This document shows positions 9,322 through 17,102 of a stretch of 64,000 bases of DNA, one piece after another; position 1 is the stretch's first letter; each line of letters starts with the position of its first letter. The notes beneath the pieces are model-generated. The model had not been told where the DNA came from. It saw only the letters and a list, made by a program, of their open reading frames with translations, and did no database searches. The position numbers and the translations under genes were made by a program. Source of the DNA: Hydrogenobaculum sp. 3684 (GTDB lineage Bacteria > Aquificota > Aquificia > Aquificales > Aquificaceae); contig NC_015557.1 in the NCBI RefSeq assembly GCF_000213785.1, positions 906,664 through 970,663 of the forward strand. Reading direction: 5' to 3'.

Positions 9322-9663
9322 ATGAAAAAGTTACTCATCATAGCAGCCGCAGGCTTGGCACTTGTTGCTTGCTCAAAGCAACAATCCGCTGAACAAAGCA
9401 GTGGTAGCCAAAACGCACCAGCAGCTACCCAAAACGCAGCACCACCACCACCAACACCAGCAACACCATCAGCTGGTTCTTCATCTTCAAGTTCTTCAAA
9501 CAACGGATCAGCTACTACACCATCATCTGGTTCTTCAAGCTCTACAAGCAATGGCGCCAATGCTTCGTCATCAAACTCAAACAGCTCAAGCTCCAACAGC
9601 TCAAATTCATCTTCAACACCAGCTCCAGCACCAGCAGCTCCATCTGGCTCAAACGGTCAATAA
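9322..9663 (+). CDS. Low-complexity Ser/Asn/Ala/Pro-rich lipoprotein
   Basis: A 113-residue protein with a lipoprotein signal peptide (MKKLLIIAAAGLALVAC; lipobox LVAC with Cys17). The mature part has no recognisable domain and is almost entirely Ser, Asn, Ala, Pro, Gln and Gly. It is probably a disordered, membrane-tethered spacer or cell-surface polypeptide. It is a single-gene unit with its own strong promoter, strong ribosome-binding site and terminator, which suggests high expression. Other open frames across it are by-products of its repetitive codons. Confidence 0.8.
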   Translation: MKKLLIIAAAGLALVACSKQQSAEQSSGSQNAPAATQNAAPPPPTPATPSAGSSSSSSSNNGSATTPSSGSSSSTSNGANASSSNSNSSSSNSSNSSSTPAPAPAAPSGSNGQ

Positions 9664-9675
9664 CAAAGGTTTAGT

Positions 9676-9699
9676 GCCCCCAATTTAGTGGGGGCTTTT
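9676..9699 (+). terminator. Rho-independent terminator of the lipoprotein gene
   Basis: GCCCCC (9676-9681) pairs with GGGGGC (9690-9695) around an 8-nt loop, followed by TTTT. It lies 13 bp after the stop. Confidence 0.9.
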
Positions 9700-9713
9700 G
9701 ATTAACTTTATGA

Positions 9714-9719
9714 TAAAAT
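9714..9719 (+). promoter_or_regulatory. -10 box of the HARP gene, leaderless arrangement
   Basis: TAAAAT lies 6 nt before the ATG at 9726, directly after the preceding terminator. No Shine-Dalgarno fits, so transcription probably starts at or next to the start codon. The -35 region is not evident. Confidence 0.55.
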
Positions 9720-9725
9720 ATATTA

Positions 9726-10286
9726 ATGCAAGATAATGTAATAATAGACACAAGTATATTTACAAATCCAAATATCTACAAAAGCATATCCTTAGGACAA
9801 CCCATAGACGCTATAGAAGCTTTTATTGGTTTAGCCCATAAAAGCAGTAAAAAAATATATATGCCTCGGACAGTTTATATAGAACTATGCAAGGTCGTGG
9901 ATTTAGAATCAATAAAAAGCAAGTTTGAATCTAGCATCATTATAAAATCCCCAAATAGATGCAACATTACCATAAACGCGTTGGCGTTGTTTGATTTTGT
10001 AGAGGATATGCGCATAAGAATAAACAAAGGCTTAAGAATTGCCGAAGAATTTGCCAGAGATAAAACACAAGATATACAAACTACAATATCAAAGCTAAGA
10101 GAAAAGTATAAAGAGGCTCTAAGACAAGGTACTTTAGATAGCAAAGAAGATGTTGATGTTATATTGCTTGCTTTAGAACTAAACGGAGTTATATTGTCTG
10201 GAGACGAAGGGATAAACAGCTGGGCAGACAAATTCGGCATAAGAACAGTGAACCCTCTTTTTATACAAGAGTTTTTAAGCTTTTAG
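9726..10286 (+). CDS. RNA-free ribonuclease P (HARP; RNA ligase partner family)
   Basis: A 186-residue PIN-domain protein of the family first annotated as RNA ligase partner and later shown, for Aquifex aeolicus Aq_880, to be a protein-only RNase P (homologs of Aquifex RNase P). It removes the 5' leader from pre-tRNA. Visible hallmarks are IIDTSIFTNP with D8, the helical hairpin around 95-135 (INKGLRIAEEFARD, SKLREKYKEALRQG), and the acidic cluster DSKEDVDVILLALEL (D142, D144) with LSGDEGINSWADKFGI (D160, D168). Length and motif order match the family closely. It is monocistronic between a terminator and the next gene, apparently with a leaderless promoter. Confidence 0.92.
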   Translation: MQDNVIIDTSIFTNPNIYKSISLGQPIDAIEAFIGLAHKSSKKIYMPRTVYIELCKVVDLESIKSKFESSIIIKSPNRCNITINALALFDFVEDMRIRINKGLRIAEEFARDKTQDIQTTISKLREKYKEALRQGTLDSKEDVDVILLALELNGVILSGDEGINSWADKFGIRTVNPLFIQEFLSF

Positions 10287-10319
10287 TATATAATGATAGA
10301 TAATAATTAGGAGGTTTAT

Positions 10320-10697
10320 ATGAATTTGAAAAAAATAGCTATTGCTTTGGCAGCTTGGACAATGTTTTACAACGTATCACCAGCCATGGCTTCTTTCATA
10401 AGTTCAAAAGCCCCCATACAAGAAAACTCACAAAAAAGTGATTATATAAAAGAGATCCAAAAAGCTCTTGAGAATAAAATAGTAGCCCAAAAGCTAAAAG
10501 AATACGGCATGAACCCTAAAGAAGTTAAAGAAAAACTGAAATCCATGAATGAAGAACAGCTAAGACTTCTGGCAAACGCTTCAAAAAAGTTAAACGCTGG
10601 TGGTGATGTATTGGGACTTGCAATAGCGGTGCTTGTTATAGTGTTGCTAGTGGTATTGATACTAAGACTTACCGGTAAAGAGGTGATTATAAGATAA
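10320..10697 (+). CDS. PA2779-like exported membrane protein
   Basis: A 125-residue protein with a signal peptide (residues 1-24, cleavage near AMA-S), a charged helical middle (YIKEIQKALENK...KEVKEKLKSMNEEQL), the segment LNAGGD and a single C-terminal membrane helix (about 98-118) ending in a short basic tail. This matches the PA2779 family, small proteins usually encoded next to a PA2778-type C39 cysteine peptidase, as here. Its function is unknown. Start at 10320 has GGAGG 8 bp upstream. Its stop overlaps the proposed ATA start of the peptidase. Confidence 0.7.
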   Translation: MNLKKIAIALAAWTMFYNVSPAMASFISSKAPIQENSQKSDYIKEIQKALENKIVAQKLKEYGMNPKEVKEKLKSMNEEQLRLLANASKKLNAGGDVLGLAIAVLVIVLLVVLILRLTGKEVIIR

Positions 10698-11197
10698 AAC
10701 GTATAATTTTTGCAACAATCTTTATTATCTTTTTATCCTATGGGGGGCAGTTTTGCTCCCATCTCAACGTAACATTTATAAAGCAAAAAGAGAATCTTTG
10801 CGGTCCTGTAGCAGTGGAAGAGATTCTCATGTTTTATAAAGATAAAAAGCCTTTCAACAACATAGTAAAAGCTGTATACACACCCTCTATAGAAGAAAGC
10901 CTTATAACAGACATACAAGATTATTTCGAGAAAGAAGGTTTTAAAACTAAGTATATAAGAAGCATCAATGCCATAAAGCATCAAATAAAAAAATGTAGGC
11001 CTGTTATAGCCCTTTTAGATATGGGAAATTTTCTCGTATCAATACCGCATTACGTAGTGATAACTGGTTTTAATGAAAAAGGGTTTTTTATGAACGACGG
11101 TTACAAAAAAGATAGGTTTATGAGTTTTAAAGATTTTAAGAAGAGATTTAAAAGCATGGGGAATGTAGCGTTGGTGGCTTACAAAGAAAATAAATAA
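10694..11197 (+). CDS. C39-like cysteine peptidase (PA2778 family), probable ATA start
   Basis: The open frame runs from just after a stop at 10676-10678 to 11197 and encodes 167 residues if started at 10694: a signal peptide-like hydrophobic segment (IIFATIFIIFL), Q31 and the catalytic-type NLCGPVAVEE (C36), then IPHYVVITGF (H119) and N134/D135, the C39 papain-like triad order. No ATG, GTG or TTG occurs in frame before 10814, yet the Cys motif lies upstream of that GTG. ATA at 10694 overlaps the preceding stop (ATAA) and has AGAGGTG about 8 bp upstream, so it is the best start. The partner gene just before it supports the family. Substrate unknown; the protein is probably periplasmic. Confidence 0.65.
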   Translation: MKRIIFATIFIIFLSYGGQFCSHLNVTFIKQKENLCGPVAVEEILMFYKDKKPFNNIVKAVYTPSIEESLITDIQDYFEKEGFKTKYIRSINAIKHQIKKCRPVIALLDMGNFLVSIPHYVVITGFNEKGFFMNDGYKKDRFMSFKDFKKRFKSMGNVALVAYKENK

Positions 11198-11203
11198 GTT
11201 GTA

Positions 11204-11212
11204 TGCTAAAAT
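11204..11212 (+). promoter_or_regulatory. Extended -10 promoter of lysS
   Basis: TGCTAAAAT (TGn plus TAAAAT at 11207-11212) lies 9 nt before the lysS ATG. No ribosome-binding site is present, so the leader would be only 2-3 nt. Confidence 0.5.
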
Positions 11213-11221
11213 AATTTCACT

Positions 11222-12931
11222 ATGGAAGAATTTAGGGAAAAAAAGTTAGAAGAGCTTGCTAAAAGCCAAAAACACGTCTACAAATATGAATTTGAAAGTC
11301 CTTACTTTATCCACGATATAAGAGAGAAATACGAAAAAGAACCAAGAAAAGATAAAATTGTTGTAAAAGCCACCATCAAAAGGGTTTCAAAAGTAGAATA
11401 TGGATTTGTGCTGAGGATAGCTTCAGAAAGTGGCGTTGAAATGCTTACTTATACAAAAGAGGCTTTCGAGCCAAACAAAACTTACAACATAGAAGGTATT
11501 CTATCAAGGGTAGAAGAAAAATTAAGCCTAATAGATGCAAAACCCACAGAAGAAGCCCCCACCACAAGCATAGATGATATCAAAAAAGAGTACGATTTAG
11601 ATCCAAACTTTGAAGATATATCGATAGCTGGAAGGCTTGTAGCCTTAAGAAGCATGGGTAAGGCCATATTTGGACATATACAAGATTTTACTGGAAAATT
11701 ACAGATATATATTAAAAAAGATATAGTAGGAGATGAGAAGTTCAAATTCGTAGAAGATTATATAGATGTAGGAGACATAATAGGTGTAAAAGGAAAGCTT
11801 TTCAGAACACATACCGGAGAGCTCACCGTAGAAGTTTTTGATATTGAACTTTTAACAAAAGCTCTAAACAACATGCCAGAAAAATGGCATGGAATAAAAG
11901 ATGTAGAAATAAAGTATAGACAAAGATATTTGGATTTAATAGCTAACGAAAGCTCTAGAAAAGTCTTCGCTTTAAGATCAAAGATTATAAAAGCCCTTAG
12001 AGATTTTTTTGATAAAAACAAGTTTATGGAAGTAGAAACTCCCATCTTGCAGCCAATAGCATCAGGAGCCACCGCAAGACCTTTTGTTACATATCATAAT
12101 TACCTTGAATCTGAGCTTTATCTTAGGATAGCGCCAGAGCTTTATTTAAAAAAGCTTATAGTGGGCGGTATACCAAGGGTATATGAAATTGGTAAGAACT
12201 TTAGAAACGAGGGCGTAGACACCACCCACAACCCAGAGTTTACAATGGTAGAATTTTACGCCGCTTACTGGGATTATAAAAAACTCATCAAGTTTACCGA
12301 AGAGCTTTTTGATTATCTCACAGATGTTACCGGTATTAAAAGCATAGAAACCCAAAATGGTGTTATAAACTTAAAGCCGCCTTTTAAAGTGGCCAAATTT
12401 TTTGAGCTTTTAGAAGAAAAAACATCAAAAGATAAAAGTTTTTTCCTACATAATGAAGAAGAACTAAAGAATTTTGCCCATGAGCTTGGTATACCAAAAG
12501 CTTATACTTTAACAAAACCAAAGCTTATAGAAAAAGTATTTGAATATACGGTAGAAGACGAGCTTATCCAACCTACTTTCATCATAGATTTCCCTAAAAT
12601 ACTGTCTCCACTTGCTAAAACCCACAGAGATGACGATGAGCTGGTAGAACGTTTTGAGCTTTATATAAACAAGAAAGAAATAGCAAACGCCTATTCAGAG
12701 TTAAACGACCCCGAAGACCAAGCCAAAAGATTTTTAGAGCAAAAGCTTCAAAAAGCCACTGGTGATGAAGAAGCTATGGAAACCGATGATGATTTTGTAG
12801 AAGCCCTTAGATACGGTATGCCACCAACCGCCGGCGAAGGAATAGGAATAGATAGACTTGTAATGCTCTTTGCAAACGTAGACTCCATAAGGGATGTGAT
12901 ACTTTTCCCAGCCAATAGAAAGCTAGAATAA
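11222..12931 (+). CDS. lysS: Lysyl-tRNA synthetase, class II
   Basis: A 569-residue class II synthetase that charges tRNA-Lys. The OB-fold anticodon-binding domain starts near residue 132 (ISIAGRLVALRSMGKAIFGH); the catalytic core has motif 2 (RVYEIGKNFRNEGVDTTHNPEF) and motif 3 (GEGIGIDRLVMLF). It is about 65 residues longer than typical LysRS because an extra segment at about 44-110 (strand-rich, KIVVKATIKRV...FVLRIAS) separates the N-terminal helix/IREKY element from the normal OB fold; it may be an additional OB-like domain. A longer LysRS is also found in Aquifex. The start is fixed by the -10 box just upstream and by the N-terminal helix. Confidence 0.96.
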   Translation: MEEFREKKLEELAKSQKHVYKYEFESPYFIHDIREKYEKEPRKDKIVVKATIKRVSKVEYGFVLRIASESGVEMLTYTKEAFEPNKTYNIEGILSRVEEKLSLIDAKPTEEAPTTSIDDIKKEYDLDPNFEDISIAGRLVALRSMGKAIFGHIQDFTGKLQIYIKKDIVGDEKFKFVEDYIDVGDIIGVKGKLFRTHTGELTVEVFDIELLTKALNNMPEKWHGIKDVEIKYRQRYLDLIANESSRKVFALRSKIIKALRDFFDKNKFMEVETPILQPIASGATARPFVTYHNYLESELYLRIAPELYLKKLIVGGIPRVYEIGKNFRNEGVDTTHNPEFTMVEFYAAYWDYKKLIKFTEELFDYLTDVTGIKSIETQNGVINLKPPFKVAKFFELLEEKTSKDKSFFLHNEEELKNFAHELGIPKAYTLTKPKLIEKVFEYTVEDELIQPTFIIDFPKILSPLAKTHRDDDELVERFELYINKKEIANAYSELNDPEDQAKRFLEQKLQKATGDEEAMETDDDFVEALRYGMPPTAGEGIGIDRLVMLFANVDSIRDVILFPANRKLE

Positions 12932-12997
12932 CAAAGCTCATTGAAATAATGAAATTTTATCGTATGTTTTTAAAACAACTACTTAAAGGAGTTTAGC

Positions 12998-13993
12998 ATG
13001 GAACAAGTTTTTTTTGATATATATCAAAAGGCAAAAAAAGATGAGATTTCAAAAGAAGAGGCTTTATTTATACTAAAAGCCGAAGACAAGTATATACCGC
13101 TTATAGTATATTTGGCTTCTAAACTAAAGGATGAGTTTTTCGATTCTACAAAATTTGAATTTTGCTCTATCATAAATGCAAAAAGTGGTGCTTGTTCAGA
13201 AGATTGTAAATTTTGCGCTCAGTCTAAATTTTATAAAACACCAATCAACATATACAAACTAGTGGATAAAGAAGAGCTGGTAGAGGGCGCTCTAAGGGGC
13301 GTAGAGTTTGGAGCAAATAGATATTGCATGGTTTTAAGCGCAAGAGCTGCTTCTGATGAAGAGGTAGAAAAGCTTTGCGAGGCCGTGCAAGAAATAAAAG
13401 CGCAAAACATACCTATAAACGTATGTGTATCTGCAGGAACCATAGGGCTTGAAAGTCTATTGAAGCTAAAAGAAGCTGGTGTAACAAGGATAAATCACAA
13501 TCTCGAAACTTCCGAAAACTACTTTCCCAACATAGTTTCTACGCACACTTGGAGAGAAAGGTTAGAAACCATAAAAAACGTTCAAAAAGCTGGTCTTTCC
13601 ACCTGTAGCGGGGCTATATTTGGACTTGGAGAAACAGACGAAGATAGAGTGGATTTAGCTTTTGTTTACAAAGAACTTGGCGTAGATTCGATACCTTTAA
13701 ACTTTCTTATGCCTATACCAAACACACCTTTAGAAAACAACAAACCTTTAAGAGCCTTAGATGCTCTTAAAATAATAGCTATGTTTAGATTTACCAACAA
13801 AAGTGCAGAGTTAAGGCTTTGTGGCGGTAGAGAACAAACATTAGGCGATTTTCACGGTATGGCAGCTTTTATGACAAACGCACTGATGGCAGGTGGATAT
13901 CTAACAAGAGCTGGAAGAGACATCAAAAAAGATTACAAAATGCTTGAAGATATGAATTTAGAAAGGCTTACATCGGAAGAGGTGTGCAAATAG
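12998..13993 (+). CDS. bioB: Biotin synthase
   Basis: A 331-residue radical SAM enzyme that inserts sulfur into dethiobiotin. The 4Fe-4S/SAM cysteines are C66, C70 and C73 (SGACSEDCKFCAQS). Other BioB signatures are YCMVLSAR, the NHNLETS motif, RIPLNFLMPIPNTPLE-like PLNFLMPIPNTPLE and the C-terminal LRLCGGRE, which holds the Arg ligand of the 2Fe-2S cluster. AAAGGAG precedes the ATG by 7 bp. No other bio genes are in the window. The 3' end overlaps tadA by 10 bp. Confidence 0.96.
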   Translation: MEQVFFDIYQKAKKDEISKEEALFILKAEDKYIPLIVYLASKLKDEFFDSTKFEFCSIINAKSGACSEDCKFCAQSKFYKTPINIYKLVDKEELVEGALRGVEFGANRYCMVLSARAASDEEVEKLCEAVQEIKAQNIPINVCVSAGTIGLESLLKLKEAGVTRINHNLETSENYFPNIVSTHTWRERLETIKNVQKAGLSTCSGAIFGLGETDEDRVDLAFVYKELGVDSIPLNFLMPIPNTPLENNKPLRALDALKIIAMFRFTNKSAELRLCGGREQTLGDFHGMAAFMTNALMAGGYLTRAGRDIKKDYKMLEDMNLERLTSEEVCK

Positions 13994-14427
13994 AATATAT
14001 AGAACAAAAGCTTTTGGAACTTTGCAAAGAAGCTATAGCCCAAGATAGAATACCAGTAAGTGCCGTAGTTACAAAAAATGATGAGATAGTATCTTGGGCT
14101 TTTAACGGTATAAAAAGCATAGAGCATGCGGAAATAATAGCTTTAGAAAAAGCAATGAATGTATTAAATGCAAAGAGGCTCGATGGATGCAATATTTATG
14201 TAAGCTTAGAACCTTGCCCCATGTGCACTTACGCCATAAGCTTAGCTAGGATAGAAAAAGTGTATTTCTTTTCCTTGGATGATAAAAAAGGGGCTATTTT
14301 AAGCAACGCAAACATAATTGATCACTTTGAACTTAAACTAAAGTGGGAATACAAGAAAAATTCCGATTTTGAGAATATGTTAAAAGGTTATTTCAAAAAC
14401 AAAAGACGTTTAACTGTGCTAAAATAA
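13984..14427 (+). CDS. tadA: tRNA-specific adenosine deaminase (TadA-like)
   Basis: A 147-residue zinc deaminase. The site is complete: H48-A-E50 (IEHAEIIALEKA) and P-C78-P-M-C81 (LEPCPMCTYA), spaced as in TadA, which converts A34 to inosine in tRNA-Arg(ACG). The C-terminal YFKNKRR fits TadA better than other cytidine/guanine deaminases. Translation probably starts at GTG 13984 inside the end of bioB, with GAAGAGG just upstream. Confidence 0.85.
   Translation: MQIEYIEQKLLELCKEAIAQDRIPVSAVVTKNDEIVSWAFNGIKSIEHAEIIALEKAMNVLNAKRLDGCNIYVSLEPCPMCTYAISLARIEKVYFFSLDDKKGAILSNANIIDHFELKLKWEYKKNSDFENMLKGYFKNKRRLTVLK
14417..14425 (+). promoter_or_regulatory. Extended -10 promoter of the yjbQ-rseP unit, leaderless arrangement
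   Basis: TGCTAAAAT (TGn plus TAAAAT, 14420-14425) lies exactly 6 nt before the ATG at 14432 and overlaps the end of tadA. No Shine-Dalgarno is present. Confidence 0.6.
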
Positions 14428-14431
14428 AACT

Positions 14432-14833
14432 ATGATAGAGAGAATCAAAGTAAAAACAGCAAAACACACCTCGGTAGTAAATATAACCCAAAGGATAAGA
14501 GAGATAGTAGAAGCTTCTTTTATTGACAACGGACTTTGCATAGTGTATGTACCGCATACTACTGCTGCGGTTTTTATTAACGAAGGAGCGGACCCTGACG
14601 TTGTAAAAGACATACTAAACACACTCGATAGACTAATACCTTGGACAAACGACTATTCTCACATGGAAGGAAATGCTGCAGCTCACATTAAATCTTCTAT
14701 CATAGGAAATTCAAGAATAATACCTATATTAGATGGAAGGCTTATGTTGGGAAAATGGGAAGCTGTATTTTTAGCAGAGTTTGATGGACCAAGAGAGAGG
14801 GAAGTGGTTGTAAGCATAGTGAGGTCTTCATGA
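14432..14833 (+). CDS. yjbQ: YjbQ/UPF0047 family protein
   Basis: A 133-residue single-domain protein of the YjbQ family (secondary thiamine-phosphate synthase enzyme). Recognisable blocks are CIVYVPHTTAAVFINE, the HMEGNAAAHIKSSIIG segment with its conserved histidine, and GTWQGI-like LGKWEAVFLAEFDGPRER. Some members have weak thiamine-phosphate synthase activity, but the physiological role is unsettled. The stop overlaps the rseP ATG by 4 bp. Confidence 0.88.
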   Translation: MIERIKVKTAKHTSVVNITQRIREIVEASFIDNGLCIVYVPHTTAAVFINEGADPDVVKDILNTLDRLIPWTNDYSHMEGNAAAHIKSSIIGNSRIIPILDGRLMLGKWEAVFLAEFDGPREREVVVSIVRSS

Positions 14834-16146
14834 TACATACGGTTTTAGCGTTTTTAATACTTATAAGCATTTTAATAGTATTTCACGAGTTTGGCCATTT
14901 TATATTTGCTAAACTCTTTGGTGTAAAAGTAGAAGTATTTTCTGTGGGTTTTGGAAATCCGATATTTAAAAAGAAAATAGGAGAAACTGAATATCAAATA
15001 GCATATATACCAATGGGAGGTTATGTCAAACTCTACGGCGAAGAAGAGGAGGCAAGTTCCAAAGACCCGAAGGCATTTTCCTCAAAAGCACCGTGGCAAA
15101 AGATTCTTATAGCAGCGGCAGGACCGTTGTTTAACCTAATTATAGCTTTTATAGGTTTTACACTATCTTTTTACATAGGTATACATCAGCCAGCTTACAT
15201 AGAAGAACCTGTAAAAGTTGGCTATATTGCCAAAAAATCACCATTTTACAAAGCTGGTATAAGACCTGGTGATACCATAATAAAAATAGACAACCTACCT
15301 ATAAAAACATGGAAAGATCTATATACAGCAGAGATAAAAGCCGTAGGTGAAAGTTCTAAAGTGGTTTTTGAAAGAAATGGACATATATATACTACCACTA
15401 TAACCCTAGGCAAGATTCTAAATAAAGATTCCATAGGAATATTACCTGAGATAGCTCCTGTAGTAGGTGGTATCATAAAAAATTCACCGGCTTCTCAAAT
15501 AGGATTAAAAGAAGGCGATAAGATACTTGCAGTAAAAATGAGCGACATGCCCACGGCAATACCTATAAAAAATTGGTATGAGCTAACAGATTATATGAGA
15601 AAAGACAAAGGCAATCCAATAACGCTTGTAATAGAAAGATCAAATACTTTATTAGTAAAAGATGTTATACCAAAATATTCTGCCAAACTAAAAGAGTACT
15701 ACATAGGAATATACCCAGAAACTACATACGTATTAAAAAGATACCCTATAAACGAAGCCATGATTCAAGCTATAAGAAAAATAAAAGAACTGACAATCCT
15801 TAGCATAGATTCTATAAAAGCTTTGGTCACAATGCATGCATCTGTTTTAAACCTAAGTGGACCGATAAGCATAGCAAAAATGTCAGGGCAAGCGGCAGAA
15901 GGTGGTTTAGGAGAATTTTTGGGGTTTATGGCTTTTGTTTCTTTGCAACTTGCCATAATAAACATCTTACCTATACCCATGTTGGATGGTGGTCTTATAG
16001 TGCTATTTTTAATAGAAGCTATCATAAGAAGGCCATTATCAGAAAAGTTTAAAGAATATTGGCAAAAGATAGGTATAGCTTTTGTAGTTTCTCTATCAGC
16101 CGTTGCAATACTAAGCGATATAATAAGGCTTTTCACAGGCGTATAA
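14830..16146 (+). CDS. rseP: Site-2 metalloprotease RseP (M50)
   Basis: A 438-residue intramembrane zinc protease. The active-site HEFGH (H19, E20, H23) is in TM1 and the third ligand region NILPIPMLDGG is near the C-terminus. Two PDZ-like domains lie between (GYIAKKSPFYKAGIRPGD and GIIKNSPASQIGLKEGD), as in RseP-type proteases. It cleaves membrane-bound anti-sigma factors or remnant signal peptides. Overlap with yjbQ suggests co-transcription. No sigma-E or anti-sigma gene is nearby. Confidence 0.93.
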   Translation: MIHTVLAFLILISILIVFHEFGHFIFAKLFGVKVEVFSVGFGNPIFKKKIGETEYQIAYIPMGGYVKLYGEEEEASSKDPKAFSSKAPWQKILIAAAGPLFNLIIAFIGFTLSFYIGIHQPAYIEEPVKVGYIAKKSPFYKAGIRPGDTIIKIDNLPIKTWKDLYTAEIKAVGESSKVVFERNGHIYTTTITLGKILNKDSIGILPEIAPVVGGIIKNSPASQIGLKEGDKILAVKMSDMPTAIPIKNWYELTDYMRKDKGNPITLVIERSNTLLVKDVIPKYSAKLKEYYIGIYPETTYVLKRYPINEAMIQAIRKIKELTILSIDSIKALVTMHASVLNLSGPISIAKMSGQAAEGGLGEFLGFMAFVSLQLAIINILPIPMLDGGLIVLFLIEAIIRRPLSEKFKEYWQKIGIAFVVSLSAVAILSDIIRLFTGV

Positions 16147-16151
16147 TTTGT

Positions 16152-16157
16152 TATAAT
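16152..16157 (+). promoter_or_regulatory. -10 box of argF, leaderless arrangement
   Basis: TATAAT lies 6 nt before the argF ATG at 16164. A second TATAAT at 16142-16147 overlaps the rseP stop and would give a 10-nt leader. No ribosome-binding site is visible. Confidence 0.55.
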
Positions 16158-16163
16158 AGATAT

Positions 16164-17102
16164 ATGAAAGCGCATTTTCTGGACGTATGGGATATCACTT
16201 TTGACGAAGCAAAGCGTATAATAGATTTATCTTTTGATTTTAAATACAACAATTTCAATCCTAAAAGCTTGCAAAACTTAAACATAGCGCTTCTTTTTAG
16301 CAAACCTTCTACAAGAACAAGGGTATCTTTTGAAGTAGGCATAAAAGAGCTTGGGGGTAACCCAATATTTTTGCAAGAATCAAGCCTTCAAGTATCAAGA
16401 GGAGAAGATGCTTCAGATAGCGCCAGGACGCTGTCTCGCTATGTAGACGGTGTAGTTGTAAGAACTGGCTCTCATCAGTGGCTTTTAGAATTTGCTCAAT
16501 ACTCTGTCATACCTGTTATAAACGCTCTTACAGACTATACTCATCCTTGCCAAGCTATATCAGATATATTTACACTTTTTGAAGCTTTTAGAGAAAAAAT
16601 AAAAAATATAAAAGTGCTTTACATAGGCGATGGCAACAACATGGCAAACGCTCTAATATCAGCTTTTGCTATATTTGGACTAAGCCTAACTGTGTGTACG
16701 CCAAAAGAGCTTAGGCCAGATGAAGAGAATTTAAAAAGGGCTTTAGAAGTTTCAAAACAAACCGGGGCAGAGATTATATTGGAAGAAGATCCTATAAAAG
16801 CTGCTAAAGACAAAGATGTAATATATACGGATGTGTGGATTTCAATGAACGATGAAGGCTCAAAAGATCACAAAATAAATTTGTTAAAGGATTATCAGGT
16901 AAATGCCAAGTTGCTTTCTTACGCTAAAAAAGATGTAAGAGTTATGCATTGTCTACCAGCCAAAAAGGGACAAGAGATAACAAAAGAAGTCTTTGAAGAA
17001 CATGCAGATTTTATATTCAATCAAGCAGAAAATAGACTTCATACACAAAAAGCTCTGATGTATTTGATGTTTAATGGAACAAATCAAATGGCTTCTATCT
17101 AA
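16164..17102 (+). CDS. argF: Ornithine carbamoyltransferase
   Basis: A 312-residue enzyme that makes citrulline from ornithine and carbamoyl phosphate in arginine synthesis. The carbamoyl-phosphate loop is KPSTRTRVSFE (S49-T50-R51-T52-R53); DYTHPCQA and HCLPAKKG are the ornithine-binding and catalytic Cys motifs. The ATG at 16164 is chosen by homology of MKAHFLD; an open frame 35 codons further upstream runs inside rseP and is not part of the family. The last 29 bp overlap the ABC transporter gene. Confidence 0.95.
   Translation: MKAHFLDVWDITFDEAKRIIDLSFDFKYNNFNPKSLQNLNIALLFSKPSTRTRVSFEVGIKELGGNPIFLQESSLQVSRGEDASDSARTLSRYVDGVVVRTGSHQWLLEFAQYSVIPVINALTDYTHPCQAISDIFTLFEAFREKIKNIKVLYIGDGNNMANALISAFAIFGLSLTVCTPKELRPDEENLKRALEVSKQTGAEIILEEDPIKAAKDKDVIYTDVWISMNDEGSKDHKINLLKDYQVNAKLLSYAKKDVRVMHCLPAKKGQEITKEVFEEHADFIFNQAENRLHTQKALMYLMFNGTNQMASI

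Noticed and set aside
9306..9688. Alternative frames over the Ser/Asn-rich lipoprotein gene (Gln/His-rich and acidic)
   Set aside because: Low-complexity codons leave all frames open; only the 9322 frame has a signal peptide and ribosome-binding site.
10743..10772. GGGGGCAG/CTGC-like hairpin as a terminator after the PA2779-like gene
   Set aside because: It lies inside the coding frame of the C39-like gene (signal peptide region) and is not followed by T residues.
16059..16163. Extended argF start 35 codons upstream
   Set aside because: The extra residues are rseP in another frame and do not belong to the family; the -10 box and homology fix 16164.
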